This document shows, piece by piece, positions 27,260 through 35,710 of a DNA stretch of 64,000 bases; the first letter of the stretch is position 1, and each line of letters starts with the position of its first letter. The notes beneath the pieces were generated by a model, which was not told the DNA's origin, did no database searches, and saw nothing but the letters and a program-made list of their open reading frames with translations. The stretch is taken from the NCBI GenBank assembly GCA_000745135.1, contig JQNH01000001.1, positions 2,294,001-2,358,000 of the forward strand. The letters run 5' to 3'. Origin of the DNA: Rhizobiales bacterium YIM 77505 (GTDB lineage: Bacteria; Pseudomonadota; Alphaproteobacteria; Rhizobiales; Beijerinckiaceae). The translations under genes and the position numbers were made by a program.

Positions 27260-27724
27260 TCAGGTCCGGTTGCGCCACGCCTCGAGGAGTTCCACGGCCT
27301 CCGGCAACGGCACATGCGCCGACCGGATGGACCGCTGCGAGGGCTCGCGCTTCAGGTCCGCGTAGGTGTCGGCGGAGCGGCTGCCGATGATCCGGGCGTC
27401 CTCGACGGAGCTCGCAAAGACGTAGCGGGAAACGCCGGTCTGGTACATGAGGCCAAGGCACATCGGGCAGGGTTCGCCCGAGGCATAGACCGTGACGCCG
27501 TCGAGCCGGACCGTGCCGAGTTCCCGGCAGGCGTGGCGGATCGCCATGAGCTCCGCATGCTCGATCAGATCTCCGCTTGCCAGCGTGGTATTGGCCGCTT
27601 CGGCGATCGCAACGCCGTCCTTCACCACAACAGCCCCGAACGGCGGCCCATCTCCACGCTCCATGGTGGCCCGCGCCAGGGCAATTGCGCGACGAAGGTG
27701 GATCAGGTCATCCTCTTGGGTCAT
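27260..27724 (-). CDS. nucleoside/guanine deaminase-like protein 2
   Basis: 154 residues, paralogous to the gene that follows it. Zinc site H56-A-E58 and C86-P-M-C89 is intact. The C-terminal third differs from its neighbour. Its start overlaps the xdhC stop by 4 nt, so it is coupled to the xanthine dehydrogenase operon. It may differ in substrate (for example guanine, adenine or a pterin) or pair with its neighbour; the sequence does not say. Confidence 0.8.
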   Translation of the reverse strand: MTQEDDLIHLRRAIALARATMERGDGPPFGAVVVKDGVAIAEAANTTLASGDLIEHAELMAIRHACRELGTVRLDGVTVYASGEPCPMCLGLMYQTGVSRYVFASSVEDARIIGSRSADTYADLKREPSQRSIRSAHVPLPEAVELLEAWRNRT

Positions 27725-28830
27725 GAGGCCTCCCGCACCTGGTCGAGATGAAGCGCGGAACGGGCAAGGCGCGAGCGCGCCTGCAAGAGCTGGGCGGCGA
27801 CAGAGGCTCCGATCACAGCCGGCTCCTTGCCCGTGATGCCGGGCACGCCGATCGGGCAGACGAGCGCGCGGATCCGCGCTTCCGGGATTCCAAGTTCGCG
27901 CAAGCGCTTCTCGAAGCGCGCCCGTTTGGTGGCGCTGCCGATGAGCCCGACAAAGGGCAGATCCTCGCGGCCCAAGGCTTTGGCGGTGATCGCAAGGTCG
28001 AGGGCGTGATCATGGGTCATGACGAGGACGAGGCTGTTTGTCTGCGCCGCGCGAATCTCCGCGGGCGGGTCGGGGCTGTGCACAGGCGTCGCATTCGCTG
28101 GAACATGGGCGGGAAACGCCTCACGGCGGCTGTCGATCCAACGGATGGCGAAGGGCAGCGGCGCCAGCGCCAGCACGAGCGCCCGCCCCACATGCCCTGC
28201 GCCGAACAGCAAGAGCGGCGTCCGGCTTTCGCCGTGGCGTTCAAGCCAGTGCGACGCGCCCTCTCCCCCCTTGCGGGGGAGAGTTGGAGAGGGGGGTCGC
28301 CGGGCATGGAGTGCGAGGGGATCAGAAGAGGGCGCATCGTAGAAGCGGCTTGCTTCACCTTCTGGATCGGCGCTCTGACTTTGCCGACCCCCCTCCCTAC
28401 CCTCCCCCGCAAGGGGGGAGGGAATGGCGTCGCGCATCACCCTTCCGTCGTCATTCAATCTTGCTTCAACCTCGAATGCCCCCGCCCGCTCCGCCTGCGC
28501 CAAGGCCAAAAGTTCGTCCGCATCGCTGCGATCGAAGGTCTCGATGAGGAGCGTCACATGGCCCCCGCAGCACTGGCCGAGATCGGGACCGAGCGCTTGA
28601 TGGAGAAAGCGGGCCGGCCCGCGGCCGGCCGCAAGCGCTTGGCGCGCGGCGGCAAGCGCCTCCCATTCGAGCCGGCCGCCGCCAATGGAGCCGTGGAAGG
28701 CGCCGTCCGGACGCACGATCATGCGCGCGCCAGCCGCGCGGGGCGCCGAGCCCCTCACCGCATGCACGCTCACGAGCGCCGCCGCCCCGTCGAGAGCCAC
28801 CATCTCGGCGAGGCGCTTCCACAAGCTCAC
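27721..28830 (-). CDS. xdhC: xanthine dehydrogenase maturation protein XdhC, with internal repeat-derived insert
   Basis: 369 residues. XdhC binds molybdenum cofactor, helps its sulfuration and hands it to XdhB. The N-terminal domain (SIGGGRLEWEAL, GQCCGGHV) and the Rossmann domain (LLLFGAGHVGRAL, MTHDHALD, LIGSATKRARF, PIGVPGI) are intact. Between them, at about residues 130-193, lies an extra segment rich in Pro, Gly and Arg (IPSPLAGEGREGG, PSPTLPRKGGEG) that is encoded by two palindromic repeats. The GTG at 28830 overlaps the xdhB stop by 4 nt (GTGA), which decides the start. The insert lies at a domain border and may be tolerated. Confidence 0.9.
   Translation of the reverse strand: MSLWKRLAEMVALDGAAALVSVHAVRGSAPRAAGARMIVRPDGAFHGSIGGGRLEWEALAAARQALAAGRGPARFLHQALGPDLGQCCGGHVTLLIETFDRSDADELLALAQAERAGAFEVEARLNDDGRVMRDAIPSPLAGEGREGGRQSQSADPEGEASRFYDAPSSDPLALHARRPPSPTLPRKGGEGASHWLERHGESRTPLLLFGAGHVGRALVLALAPLPFAIRWIDSRREAFPAHVPANATPVHSPDPPAEIRAAQTNSLVLVMTHDHALDLAITAKALGREDLPFVGLIGSATKRARFEKRLRELGIPEARIRALVCPIGVPGITGKEPAVIGASVAAQLLQARSRLARSALHLDQVREAS
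28259..28422. repeat. inverted pair of palindromic repeats inside xdhC
   Basis: Copy A (28259-28299) has CCCTCTCCCCCC, TTGCGGGGGAGAG and AGAGGGGGGTCG. Copy B (28385-28422) is nearly its reverse complement. About 85 nt lie between them. Both palindromes and the spacer stay in frame with xdhC, so all is translated. The motif is like the C-rich extragenic palindromes found between genes of this chromosome. Confidence 0.75.
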
Positions 28831-31277
28831 GGCAGCGGCCTCCCCCGGACGGCCTCGCAGGCGCGCAGGACCGCTTCGGGCGTCGCCGGGGCATGGAGCG
28901 GAACCGGCCGGTCCGCGGCCAGGGCATGGATCGCATCGGCGATGGCGCAGAAGACGCTGTTGGCCAGCATCAAAGGGGGCTCGCCCACAGCCTTCGAGCG
29001 GTAGATCGTCTCCTCGCGGTTGGCGCCCGGCCACAAGCGGACGCGGAAATCGGGCGGAACGTCGGAGGCCACCGGGATCTTGTAGGTGGAAGGGGCATGC
29101 GTCAGGAGCCGGCCGTCCTCGGCAAAGACCAGCTCCTCGGTCGTGAGCCAGCCCATGCCCTGCACGAAGCCGCCCTCGATCTGGCCGATATCGATCGCAG
29201 GGTTGAGGGACCTGCCGCAATCATGGAGAATGTCGACCCGCAGCACCCGGTTCTCACCGGTGAGCGTGTCGACGATCACCTCGGCGCAGGCCGCACCATA
29301 GGCGAAATAGAAGAAGGGCCTCCCCTCTCCTTTCGCCCGATCCCACGCGACCTTTGGCGTCTTGTAGAATCCGGCTTCGGAGAGCTGCACACGGCCTTGA
29401 ACGCATCTCTTGGCGAGCTCGGCAAAGGACAGGCTCTCGTTGCCGATGAACACCCGGTCGTCGCGGAACGCGATGGCGTCCGCATCGACGCCGAACGCCT
29501 CGGCGGCGAACTCCGCCATGCGCCGCCTGATGGCACGTGCCGCGACCAGCGCCGCCATGCCGTTGAGGTCGGAGCCGGACGAGGCGGCGGTGGGCGCCGT
29601 GTTCGGCACCTTGGCCGTCGTCGTCGCGGTGATGCGGACGCGATCGATCGAGATGCCGAACTCCTCGGCCACCACCTGCGCCACCTTGATGTAGAGCCCC
29701 TGCCCCATCTCGGTGCCGCCGTGGTTCAGCTGCACCGAGCCATCCTGGTAGACATGCACCAGCGCGCCGGCCTGGTTGAGGTGCGTGAGCGTGAAGCTGA
29801 TGCCGAACTTCACCGGCGTCAGCGCAAGGCCGCGCTTGAGGAACGGCGAGCGCGCATTGAAGGCTGCGATCTCGGAGCGCCGCGCCCGGTAATCGGAGCT
29901 GCGCTCCAGTTCGCGCATGATGTGGTGGAGCGTATCCGTCTCCTCCACCTCCATGCCATAGGGCGTGAGGTTGCGCCCCGGCGCGTAGAGGTTGGCATAG
30001 CGCACATCGAGCGGGTCGCGGCCTGTGGCCCAGGCGATCTGGTCCATGACATGCTCGATGACGAGCATGCCTTGAGGTCCGCCGAAGCCCCGGAAGGCTG
30101 TGTTCGAGACGGTGTTGGTCTTGAGGCGCTTCGAGGCGATCCGCGCGGCGGGCAGGAAATAGGCGTTGTCGGCGTGGAACATCGCCCGGTCGACCACGCC
30201 GTTCGAGAGGTCCGCCGAATAGCCGCAGCGGGCAAGGAGCTCGACGGCATAACCCTGAATGCAGCCCTCCTCGTCGAAGCCCACCCGCCAGTCGGCCCGA
30301 AAATCGTGGCGCTTGCCGGTGAGGATGAAATCGTCGTCGCGGTCGAGGCGCAGCTTGCAGGGCCGGCCCGTGACGCGTGCTGCAAGCGCGGCGATGGCCG
30401 CCCACTGCGTCGCCTGGCTCTCCTTGCCGCCAAAACCGCCGCCCATGCGCCTGACCTCGCAGGTGACGTAAGAATCGGGCAGGCCGAGCACGCGCGCCAC
30501 CACATGCTGCACCTCCGTCGGGTGCTGGGTGGAGGAATAGACGTGGATGCTGCCATCCTCGCCGGGAAGGGCCAGCGCCACCTGCCCCTCAAGGTAGAAA
30601 TGCTCCTGCCCGCCGATGCGCAGCGCTCCTGAGAGGCAGCGCGGCGCGGAGGAGATGGCGCCCTCGACATCGCCGCGCCCAAAAGCGTAATCGGGCAGCA
30701 CGGTCTCGCCGCGCTCCAGCGCGTCCTCGACGGTGACGCTCGGCCGCTCCGCATCGATGTCGACAGCGGCGAGCTTCGCAGCGCGTCGGGCAATGTCGCG
30801 GCTAATCGCGACGACGGCGAAGAGTGCCTGGCCGTGGAAGGAGACCTCATGCTCCGCGAACATGGGGTCGTCCCCGAACGCCGGCGAAACATCGTTCTGG
30901 CCCGGGATGTCGGCCGCGGTGAGCACGGTGACGACCCCTGGGACGCGGCGCACGGCAGCAAGATCGATGGAGACGATCCGGCCGCGCGCCTTCGGGGAGG
31001 TGCCGATCGCGAGGTGAAGCGTTCCCTCGGGCTCGCGCATGTCGTCGATGTATTCGGCCGCGCCCTGCACGTGCTTGATCGCGGAATCATGAGGCAGCGG
31101 GCGATGCACGTGACGCGGCGCACCTCCTGCCTCTCCCAAAGGGAGAGGCCGAGTCGCGCCCGTCGGCGCCACCGGGTGAGGGGCAAGCCCGGTCCGGAGA
31201 GGGCTCGCCCCCTCACCCGCCGTTTCGGGGCGACCTCTCCCCGCCGGGGAGAGGTGAGTCCCGTCACTCCGCTGCAT
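28827..31277 (-). CDS. xdhB: xanthine dehydrogenase molybdopterin-binding subunit XdhB
   Basis: 816 residues. It oxidises hypoxanthine and xanthine at a Mo centre. Moco-binding parts GGGFGGKESQ, AFRGFGGPQGM and the catalytic glutamate in KAVGEPPLML are present. The family core begins at RPLPHDSAIKHVQG; before it lie about 50 residues (SPAGRGRPETAGEG and on) that are encoded by palindromic repeats and have no counterpart in usual XdhB. The ATG at 31277 lies 14 nt inside xdhA and fits an operon junction. The end overlaps xdhC by 4 nt. Confidence 0.93.
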   Translation of the reverse strand: MQRSDGTHLSPAGRGRPETAGEGASPLRTGLAPHPVAPTGATRPLPLGEAGGAPRHVHRPLPHDSAIKHVQGAAEYIDDMREPEGTLHLAIGTSPKARGRIVSIDLAAVRRVPGVVTVLTAADIPGQNDVSPAFGDDPMFAEHEVSFHGQALFAVVAISRDIARRAAKLAAVDIDAERPSVTVEDALERGETVLPDYAFGRGDVEGAISSAPRCLSGALRIGGQEHFYLEGQVALALPGEDGSIHVYSSTQHPTEVQHVVARVLGLPDSYVTCEVRRMGGGFGGKESQATQWAAIAALAARVTGRPCKLRLDRDDDFILTGKRHDFRADWRVGFDEEGCIQGYAVELLARCGYSADLSNGVVDRAMFHADNAYFLPAARIASKRLKTNTVSNTAFRGFGGPQGMLVIEHVMDQIAWATGRDPLDVRYANLYAPGRNLTPYGMEVEETDTLHHIMRELERSSDYRARRSEIAAFNARSPFLKRGLALTPVKFGISFTLTHLNQAGALVHVYQDGSVQLNHGGTEMGQGLYIKVAQVVAEEFGISIDRVRITATTTAKVPNTAPTAASSGSDLNGMAALVAARAIRRRMAEFAAEAFGVDADAIAFRDDRVFIGNESLSFAELAKRCVQGRVQLSEAGFYKTPKVAWDRAKGEGRPFFYFAYGAACAEVIVDTLTGENRVLRVDILHDCGRSLNPAIDIGQIEGGFVQGMGWLTTEELVFAEDGRLLTHAPSTYKIPVASDVPPDFRVRLWPGANREETIYRSKAVGEPPLMLANSVFCAIADAIHALAADRPVPLHAPATPEAVLRACEAVRGRPLP
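31129..31255. repeat. composite palindromic repeat in the 5' end of xdhB
   Basis: Two hairpins bracket the element: GCCTCTCCC-AAA-GGGAGAGGC (31129-31149) and ACCTCTCCCC-GCC-GGGGAGAGGT (31233-31255). Between them are inverted CCCCTCACCC-type segments. The layout matches the 123-nt units at 61892-62158, but here it lies in coding sequence. Confidence 0.75.
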
Positions 31278-32751
31278 GGACTCTCTCCCGCTGTCCGACG
31301 ATGCGTGTTCCCCGCGTGTCGCCCGATCCGATCTCGGTGAGCGCCTTGAACAGGATGTTGCGGGCGACGAGGGCGCGATAGGCCGCCGAGGCGCGCTGGT
31401 CGGTGAGAGGCTGGAACTCTCGCCCGATCGCGGCAAGGGCTGGCTCCCAAGAGGCCGGCTCGTCGAGAGAGGCGCCGGCAAGCGCCTCTTCCGCGCCGCG
31501 CGCCCGCTTCGGGACGCCTGCCATGCCCCCATAGGCCAGGCGAGCCGCGACGATGCGGCGGCCGGACAGGGTCAGCTTGAATGCGCCCATGACGGCGGAG
31601 ATGTCTTCATCGAAGCGCTTCGTCACCTTGAAGCAGCGCAAGTGCTCGTGCTCCGCCAGCTTCGGCACCGCGAGGCAGGAAACGAACTCCCCCTCCTGCC
31701 GATCCTGGCGGCGATAGGCGATGAAGAACTCCTCGAGCGGCAGGGTGCGCGTCTGCGAACCGCGCTGGAGATGGAGCGTGGCGCCAAGCGCGATAAGGGC
31801 CGGGGCCAGATCGCCGATCGGAGAACCGTTGGCGATGTTGCCGCCGACGGTTCCTGCCGCCCGCACCTGGGCCGAGCCGAAGCGGCGCATGAGCTCGTCG
31901 AGATCAGGGTCGATCGCGGCAAGATACGGCCTTGCCGCCGCAAGGGAGGCGCCGGCGCCGACGAGGATGTGGTCGCCCCGGTCCTGGATGCCGTCAAGGC
32001 CGGAGACGCGGCCAAGCCAGATGATCTTCCTGAGCTCCGCGAGCCCTTTCGTGATCCAAAGGCCGACATCGGTCGCCCCCGAGACAAGGGTGGCATCCGG
32101 GTGCTGACGATAAAGCTGGGCGAGGGATGGGACCGAGGCCGGAGCGGCGAAGAAGGTGCCATCGTCCCCAACGACGATATCGTCGTCCCGCGACGCCTGA
32201 AGTTCATGGAGGAGCGCCGCCGCGTGGGCGCGCCGTGTCGATGACGCCGGCGTTGGCTCCCCGGCACAGGCCGTGAGCGCCGCATCGGCGATGGGGCGAT
32301 ACCCGGTGCAGCGGCACAAATTCCCGGCCAGCGCGTCATTGACCGCCTCGCGGGTCACGGGACGCGGGGCTTGCTCATAGAGGGTGAAGAGGCTCATCAC
32401 GATGCCCGGCGTGCAGAAGCCGCACTGGGAGCCATGGTGCTGCACCATCGCCTCCTGGACCGGATGAAGTCGACCGCCCTGAGCCAGATCCTCCACGGTA
32501 AGGATCTCGGCGCCATCCACTTGCCCGAGCAGGGCGATGCAGGCGTTCACCGGCTCATAGACCAGACTGCCATGCTTCACTCGCCCCAGCGCCACCGTGC
32601 AGGCGCCGCAATCGCCCTCCGCGCAGCCCTCCTTGGTGCCGACGCTCCGCTCTTCGAGCCGCAGATAGTCGAGAAGGGTGGTCCGGGGATGAAACCCGGC
32701 CTGCTCGACGATGCGGCCTTGCCGCAGGAAACGGATGACGTGCCTTGCCAA
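31264..32751 (-). CDS. xdhA: xanthine dehydrogenase small subunit XdhA (Fe-S and FAD domains)
   Basis: 495 residues. Two [2Fe-2S] sites come first (C43/C48/C51 in GCAEGDCGACTV; then CGFCTPG and NLCRCTGYR), followed by a FAD domain of the CO-dehydrogenase flavoprotein type (AGTVGGNIANGSPIGDL). It carries electrons from the Mo centre to NAD+. The TTG at 32751 is chosen because GAGGAGG lies 9 nt before it and XdhA proteins begin near RHVIRFL. The open frame continues to 32880 through the end of the kinase gene. Confidence 0.92.
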   Translation of the reverse strand: MARHVIRFLRQGRIVEQAGFHPRTTLLDYLRLEERSVGTKEGCAEGDCGACTVALGRVKHGSLVYEPVNACIALLGQVDGAEILTVEDLAQGGRLHPVQEAMVQHHGSQCGFCTPGIVMSLFTLYEQAPRPVTREAVNDALAGNLCRCTGYRPIADAALTACAGEPTPASSTRRAHAAALLHELQASRDDDIVVGDDGTFFAAPASVPSLAQLYRQHPDATLVSGATDVGLWITKGLAELRKIIWLGRVSGLDGIQDRGDHILVGAGASLAAARPYLAAIDPDLDELMRRFGSAQVRAAGTVGGNIANGSPIGDLAPALIALGATLHLQRGSQTRTLPLEEFFIAYRRQDRQEGEFVSCLAVPKLAEHEHLRCFKVTKRFDEDISAVMGAFKLTLSGRRIVAARLAYGGMAGVPKRARGAEEALAGASLDEPASWEPALAAIGREFQPLTDQRASAAYRALVARNILFKALTEIGSGDTRGTRIVGQRERVHAAE

Positions 32752-32760
32752 GGCGGCGAA

Positions 32761-32767
32761 CCTCCTC
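32761..32767 (-). promoter_or_regulatory. ribosome-binding site deciding the TTG start of xdhA
   Basis: GAGGAGG on the minus strand, 9 nt before TTG at 32751. It is the only strong site in the 76-nt gap between the kinase stop codon and xdhA. Confidence 0.75.
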
Positions 32768-32827
32768 ACGCGCGGATCGGACCGCGTAGCATGGCCGAGG
32801 CGGGCGGTTTCGCCAACCGGATCGTTG

Positions 32828-33718
32828 TCACAGCCGGGCGGCGAGGAATGTATCGACCTCGGGGCGGGTGGGGGCGCCATCCCGCCCGCCGAACCGCGTG
32901 CATTTGAGGGCGGCGGCGGCGGAGGCGAAGCGAACGGCCTCGGGCTCGCTCATGCCTTCGGCAAGGCCAAGCGCGAAGGCGCCGTGCCAAGTGTCCCCCG
33001 CGCCCAAGGTATCGACAGCCGCGACCGCAAAGGCGGGCACATGGGCGATCGCGCTGCCGCTTCGGTAGAAGACCCCGTTGGCTCCGTCGGTCACCGCCGT
33101 CCAGGAGCCGGTGACCGGGGCGGCTTCCAGGGCCGCACGCGGATCGTCGAGGCCCGTCAGGTCGCGCAATCCCTGCAGGCTGAAGGCGACATGGGTGGCA
33201 AGCGAAAGGAGTTCGGGCACCTCCAAGGGCGCCCGGTCGGCGTCGAGGATCGCGGGGACGCCTGAATCCCGCGCGAGGCGGAAGAAATGCGCCGACCCCT
33301 CCTGCCAGCGGGTATCGCCGAGGACCGCGTCGAACCCGGCCGGAAGGCGATCCGGAAGCCAATCGGTCGCGCCGGGCAGCGCCCTGTCGGAATAGGAAAT
33401 GATCGTCCGCTCGCCCTTGGCGTCGACGATGATCGCCGACAACGGGGAGCGGCAGCCCGGAACGCGCTCGATGGCGCAGAGGATGCCTTCTTCCCGCAAC
33501 AGGGCGATAATCTTGTCGCCCACGTCATCGTCGCCGAGCGCGCTGTAGAGCGTCACCCGGCCCGAGAGGCGCGCAATGGCGACGGCGGCATTCGCCGCCG
33601 TGCCGCCGCTCGTGACGACGAGGTCGTGCGCCCGGTACTTTTCGGGGCGCGTCGGCATCTCGCCGACGCGAAACACCTGATCGAGCGTCGCGATGCCGAC
33701 GCAGAGGACGCGCTTCAC
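32828..33718 (-). CDS. PfkB/ribokinase-family sugar kinase
   Basis: 296 residues. The N-terminal [10 protein letters not shown], the glycine-rich [12 protein letters not shown] and the C-terminal anion hole with catalytic Asp ([13 protein letters not shown]) define the family. Substrates range over ribose, fructose, ketohexoses and nucleosides; which one applies is not clear. The GTG at 33718 overlaps the preceding gene's stop by 4 nt (GTGA). The next gene is xdhA, so phosphorylation of a nucleoside or ribose released from purine breakdown is possible but unproven. Confidence 0.85.
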   Translation of the reverse strand: MKRVLCVGIATLDQVFRVGEMPTRPEKYRAHDLVVTSGGTAANAAVAIARLSGRVTLYSALGDDDVGDKIIALLREEGILCAIERVPGCRSPLSAIIVDAKGERTIISYSDRALPGATDWLPDRLPAGFDAVLGDTRWQEGSAHFFRLARDSGVPAILDADRAPLEVPELLSLATHVAFSLQGLRDLTGLDDPRAALEAAPVTGSWTAVTDGANGVFYRSGSAIAHVPAFAVAAVDTLGAGDTWHGAFALGLAEGMSEPEAVRFASAAAALKCTRFGGRDGAPTRPEVDTFLAARL

Positions 33719-34155
33719 CACGAGCCCGTATTGGGCATGGACGCCCACGGCTCCTGCGGCGGCTTCGGCTCGCCGCGCTGCAGAAGCTCGATCGAGATAT
33801 TGTCGGGCGAGCGGACGAAGGCCATGTAGCCGTCGCGCGGGGGACGGTTGATGGTGACACCCGCCTCCATGAGCTTGCGGCATGTCTCGTAGATGTCGTC
33901 GACCCGATAGGCGAGATGGCCGAAGTTGCGGCCGCCCTGATATTCATGCTCGTCCCAGTTGTAGGTCAGTTCGAGCAGGGGCGCCCTCGTCTCCTTCGCG
34001 CGCTCGAGGTCGTTGGGGGCAGCGAGGAACACGAGCGTGTAGCGGCCCTTCTCGTTTTCGACCCGGCGCGTCTCCACGAGGCCGAGCTTGTTGCAGTAGA
34101 AATCCAGCGACTCCTCGAGGTTCGAGACGCGGACCATCGTATGCAGATATTCCAT
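33715..34155 (-). CDS. gloA: VOC-family protein, lactoylglutathione lyase-like (GloA)
   Basis: 146 residues, two beta-alpha-beta3 units. Likely metal ligands are H5 (YLHTMVRV), E in LLELTYNW, H in FGHLAYRV and E in ISIELLQ, the glyoxalase I pattern. The enzyme converts the methylglyoxal-glutathione adduct to S-lactoylglutathione. The ATG at 34155 follows AAGGAG with 8-nt spacing. It is the first gene of the long leftward run and is coupled to the kinase gene. Confidence 0.85.
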   Translation of the reverse strand: MEYLHTMVRVSNLEESLDFYCNKLGLVETRRVENEKGRYTLVFLAAPNDLERAKETRAPLLELTYNWDEHEYQGGRNFGHLAYRVDDIYETCRKLMEAGVTINRPPRDGYMAFVRSPDNISIELLQRGEPKPPQEPWASMPNTGSW

Positions 34156-34229
34156 GCGATAGGCTCCTTGTGACCGGCCCCTTACATCGGGCAAAGAGGC
34201 CCCGCTGAAAAGGGCTGCGAGCCATCGTG

Positions 34230-35645
34230 ATGGACAAGACTGTCTTACCCAGCCTCCCCACGTCCACTCGGGACGAGGCGCGAAAGGAGCGGGCAGCCCT
34301 GTGGTCCATCGCCGCGAGCGTCGCCGTCACGCTCGCCAAGGGCGCGGCCGGGATCGCTACCGGGTCGCTCGCTCTCATCTCCGACGCCGCTCACAGCCTC
34401 CTCGATGTGGCGGCCACGACGATGACATGGCTCGCGGTCCGCACGGCGCACAAGCCGGCCGACGAGGAGCATCATTACGGCCATGGCAAGTTCGAGTCCC
34501 TTGCCGCGCTCATCGAGACCGCCTTCTTGTTCGTGCTCTCCGGCGCCGTGGCCTATGAGGGCCTGCGCCGGCTTTGGAGCGGGCATGCGGACGTGACCTT
34601 CAGCTGGGCCGCGGTCGGCGTCCTCATGGGAGCGATCCTCGTCGATGCGTGGCGCTGGTGGTCGCTGCGGCGCATTGCGCGGGAGACAGGCAGCGAGGCG
34701 CTCGAGGCGGATGCGCTCCACTTTTCCTCTGATCTCGTGAACTCGGTGCTGGTGCTTGCGGCATTGGGTGCCGCCGCCCTGGGCTACCCTCAGGCCGACG
34801 CGCTGGTTGCCGTGGGCGTGTCCGCCTTCATCGCGCTGGCCGGGTTCCGGCTGGCGCAAAGGACGATCGCCGCCCTCGTCGACACTGCGCCGAAGGGGCT
34901 CGCGGAGCAGGTGCGGACATGCGCCGCCAAGGTCCCCGGCATCGTCGAAGTCGAAAAGGTTCGCATCCGCCCGGCGGGAGGCCGGGTGATCGGCGAGGTT
35001 CTTATCAGGGTGTCGAGGACACTGCCGCTCGAACGCGTGTCGGCCATCAAGCGGAACGTCGCCGCCGCCATCGCAGAAGAGCTGCCGCAAGCCGAGTTCA
35101 CCATCACGGCCGAGCCGATCCAGCTCGACAACGAGACGATCATGGAACGGGTGATGGTGATCGCGGCCCATCAGCATGTGCCTGTCCATCATGTGACGGT
35201 GCAGGACCTTGATGGACGCCTCTCCATCAGCTTCGATCTTGAAGTCGACGGCCGCCTGAGCCTTGGCGAGGCCCATGAGATCGCCGACCGGCTCGAGGCG
35301 GCGATCGAGGACGACCTTGGGCCCGAGGTCGAGGTCGAGAGCCACATCGAGCCCCTCGAAACCACCCCTCTGGAGGGGCGGGAGGCCGACCCCGGGACGG
35401 TGGCGCGCATTGCCGGCGCCCTTGCCGCGCATGCCGCTGGCGGGCCCATCCGCGATATCCACAACGTCCGCGTCCGGGAGACGCCGTCCGGCCTTGTCGT
35501 CAACTACCACTGCCGCGTCGACCCGCGCCTCGACGTTTCGACCATGCACGACCTTGTGGACGACCTCGAGCGCCGCCTGCGCCGCGAGCAGGGGCAGATC
35601 CTGCGCGTGGTCGGCCATGCCGAACCGCTGGACCAGGGGCGGTGA
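34230..35645 (+). CDS. cation diffusion facilitator with three tandem C-terminal domains
   Basis: 471 residues. The N-terminal 210 or so form the six-helix CDF transporter with metal-site motifs SDAAHSLLD (helix 2) and HFSSDLVNS (helix 5). The family exports Zn2+, Fe2+, Mn2+ or Co2+ for protons. The C-terminal half holds three ferredoxin-like dimerisation domains in a row (about 215-295, 300-375, 385-465), each with a beta-strand/HDLV- or AHEI-type helix pattern; one is usual. GTG at 34227 is an equal choice of start. It is divergent from gloA across 74 nt. Confidence 0.88.
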   Translation: MDKTVLPSLPTSTRDEARKERAALWSIAASVAVTLAKGAAGIATGSLALISDAAHSLLDVAATTMTWLAVRTAHKPADEEHHYGHGKFESLAALIETAFLFVLSGAVAYEGLRRLWSGHADVTFSWAAVGVLMGAILVDAWRWWSLRRIARETGSEALEADALHFSSDLVNSVLVLAALGAAALGYPQADALVAVGVSAFIALAGFRLAQRTIAALVDTAPKGLAEQVRTCAAKVPGIVEVEKVRIRPAGGRVIGEVLIRVSRTLPLERVSAIKRNVAAAIAEELPQAEFTITAEPIQLDNETIMERVMVIAAHQHVPVHHVTVQDLDGRLSISFDLEVDGRLSLGEAHEIADRLEAAIEDDLGPEVEVESHIEPLETTPLEGREADPGTVARIAGALAAHAAGGPIRDIHNVRVRETPSGLVVNYHCRVDPRLDVSTMHDLVDDLERRLRREQGQILRVVGHAEPLDQGR

Positions 35646-35710
35646 GCCGCGTTGCCGCCCCTTGCCGGCTCGGCCATAACGCAGCCTGAATTCCAGAGGA
35701 AGCGGATCAC

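Noticed and set aside
28259-28422. Frameshift or pseudogene in xdhC
   Set aside because: The repeats break the usual alignment, but the frame stays open and motifs on both sides are in the same frame.
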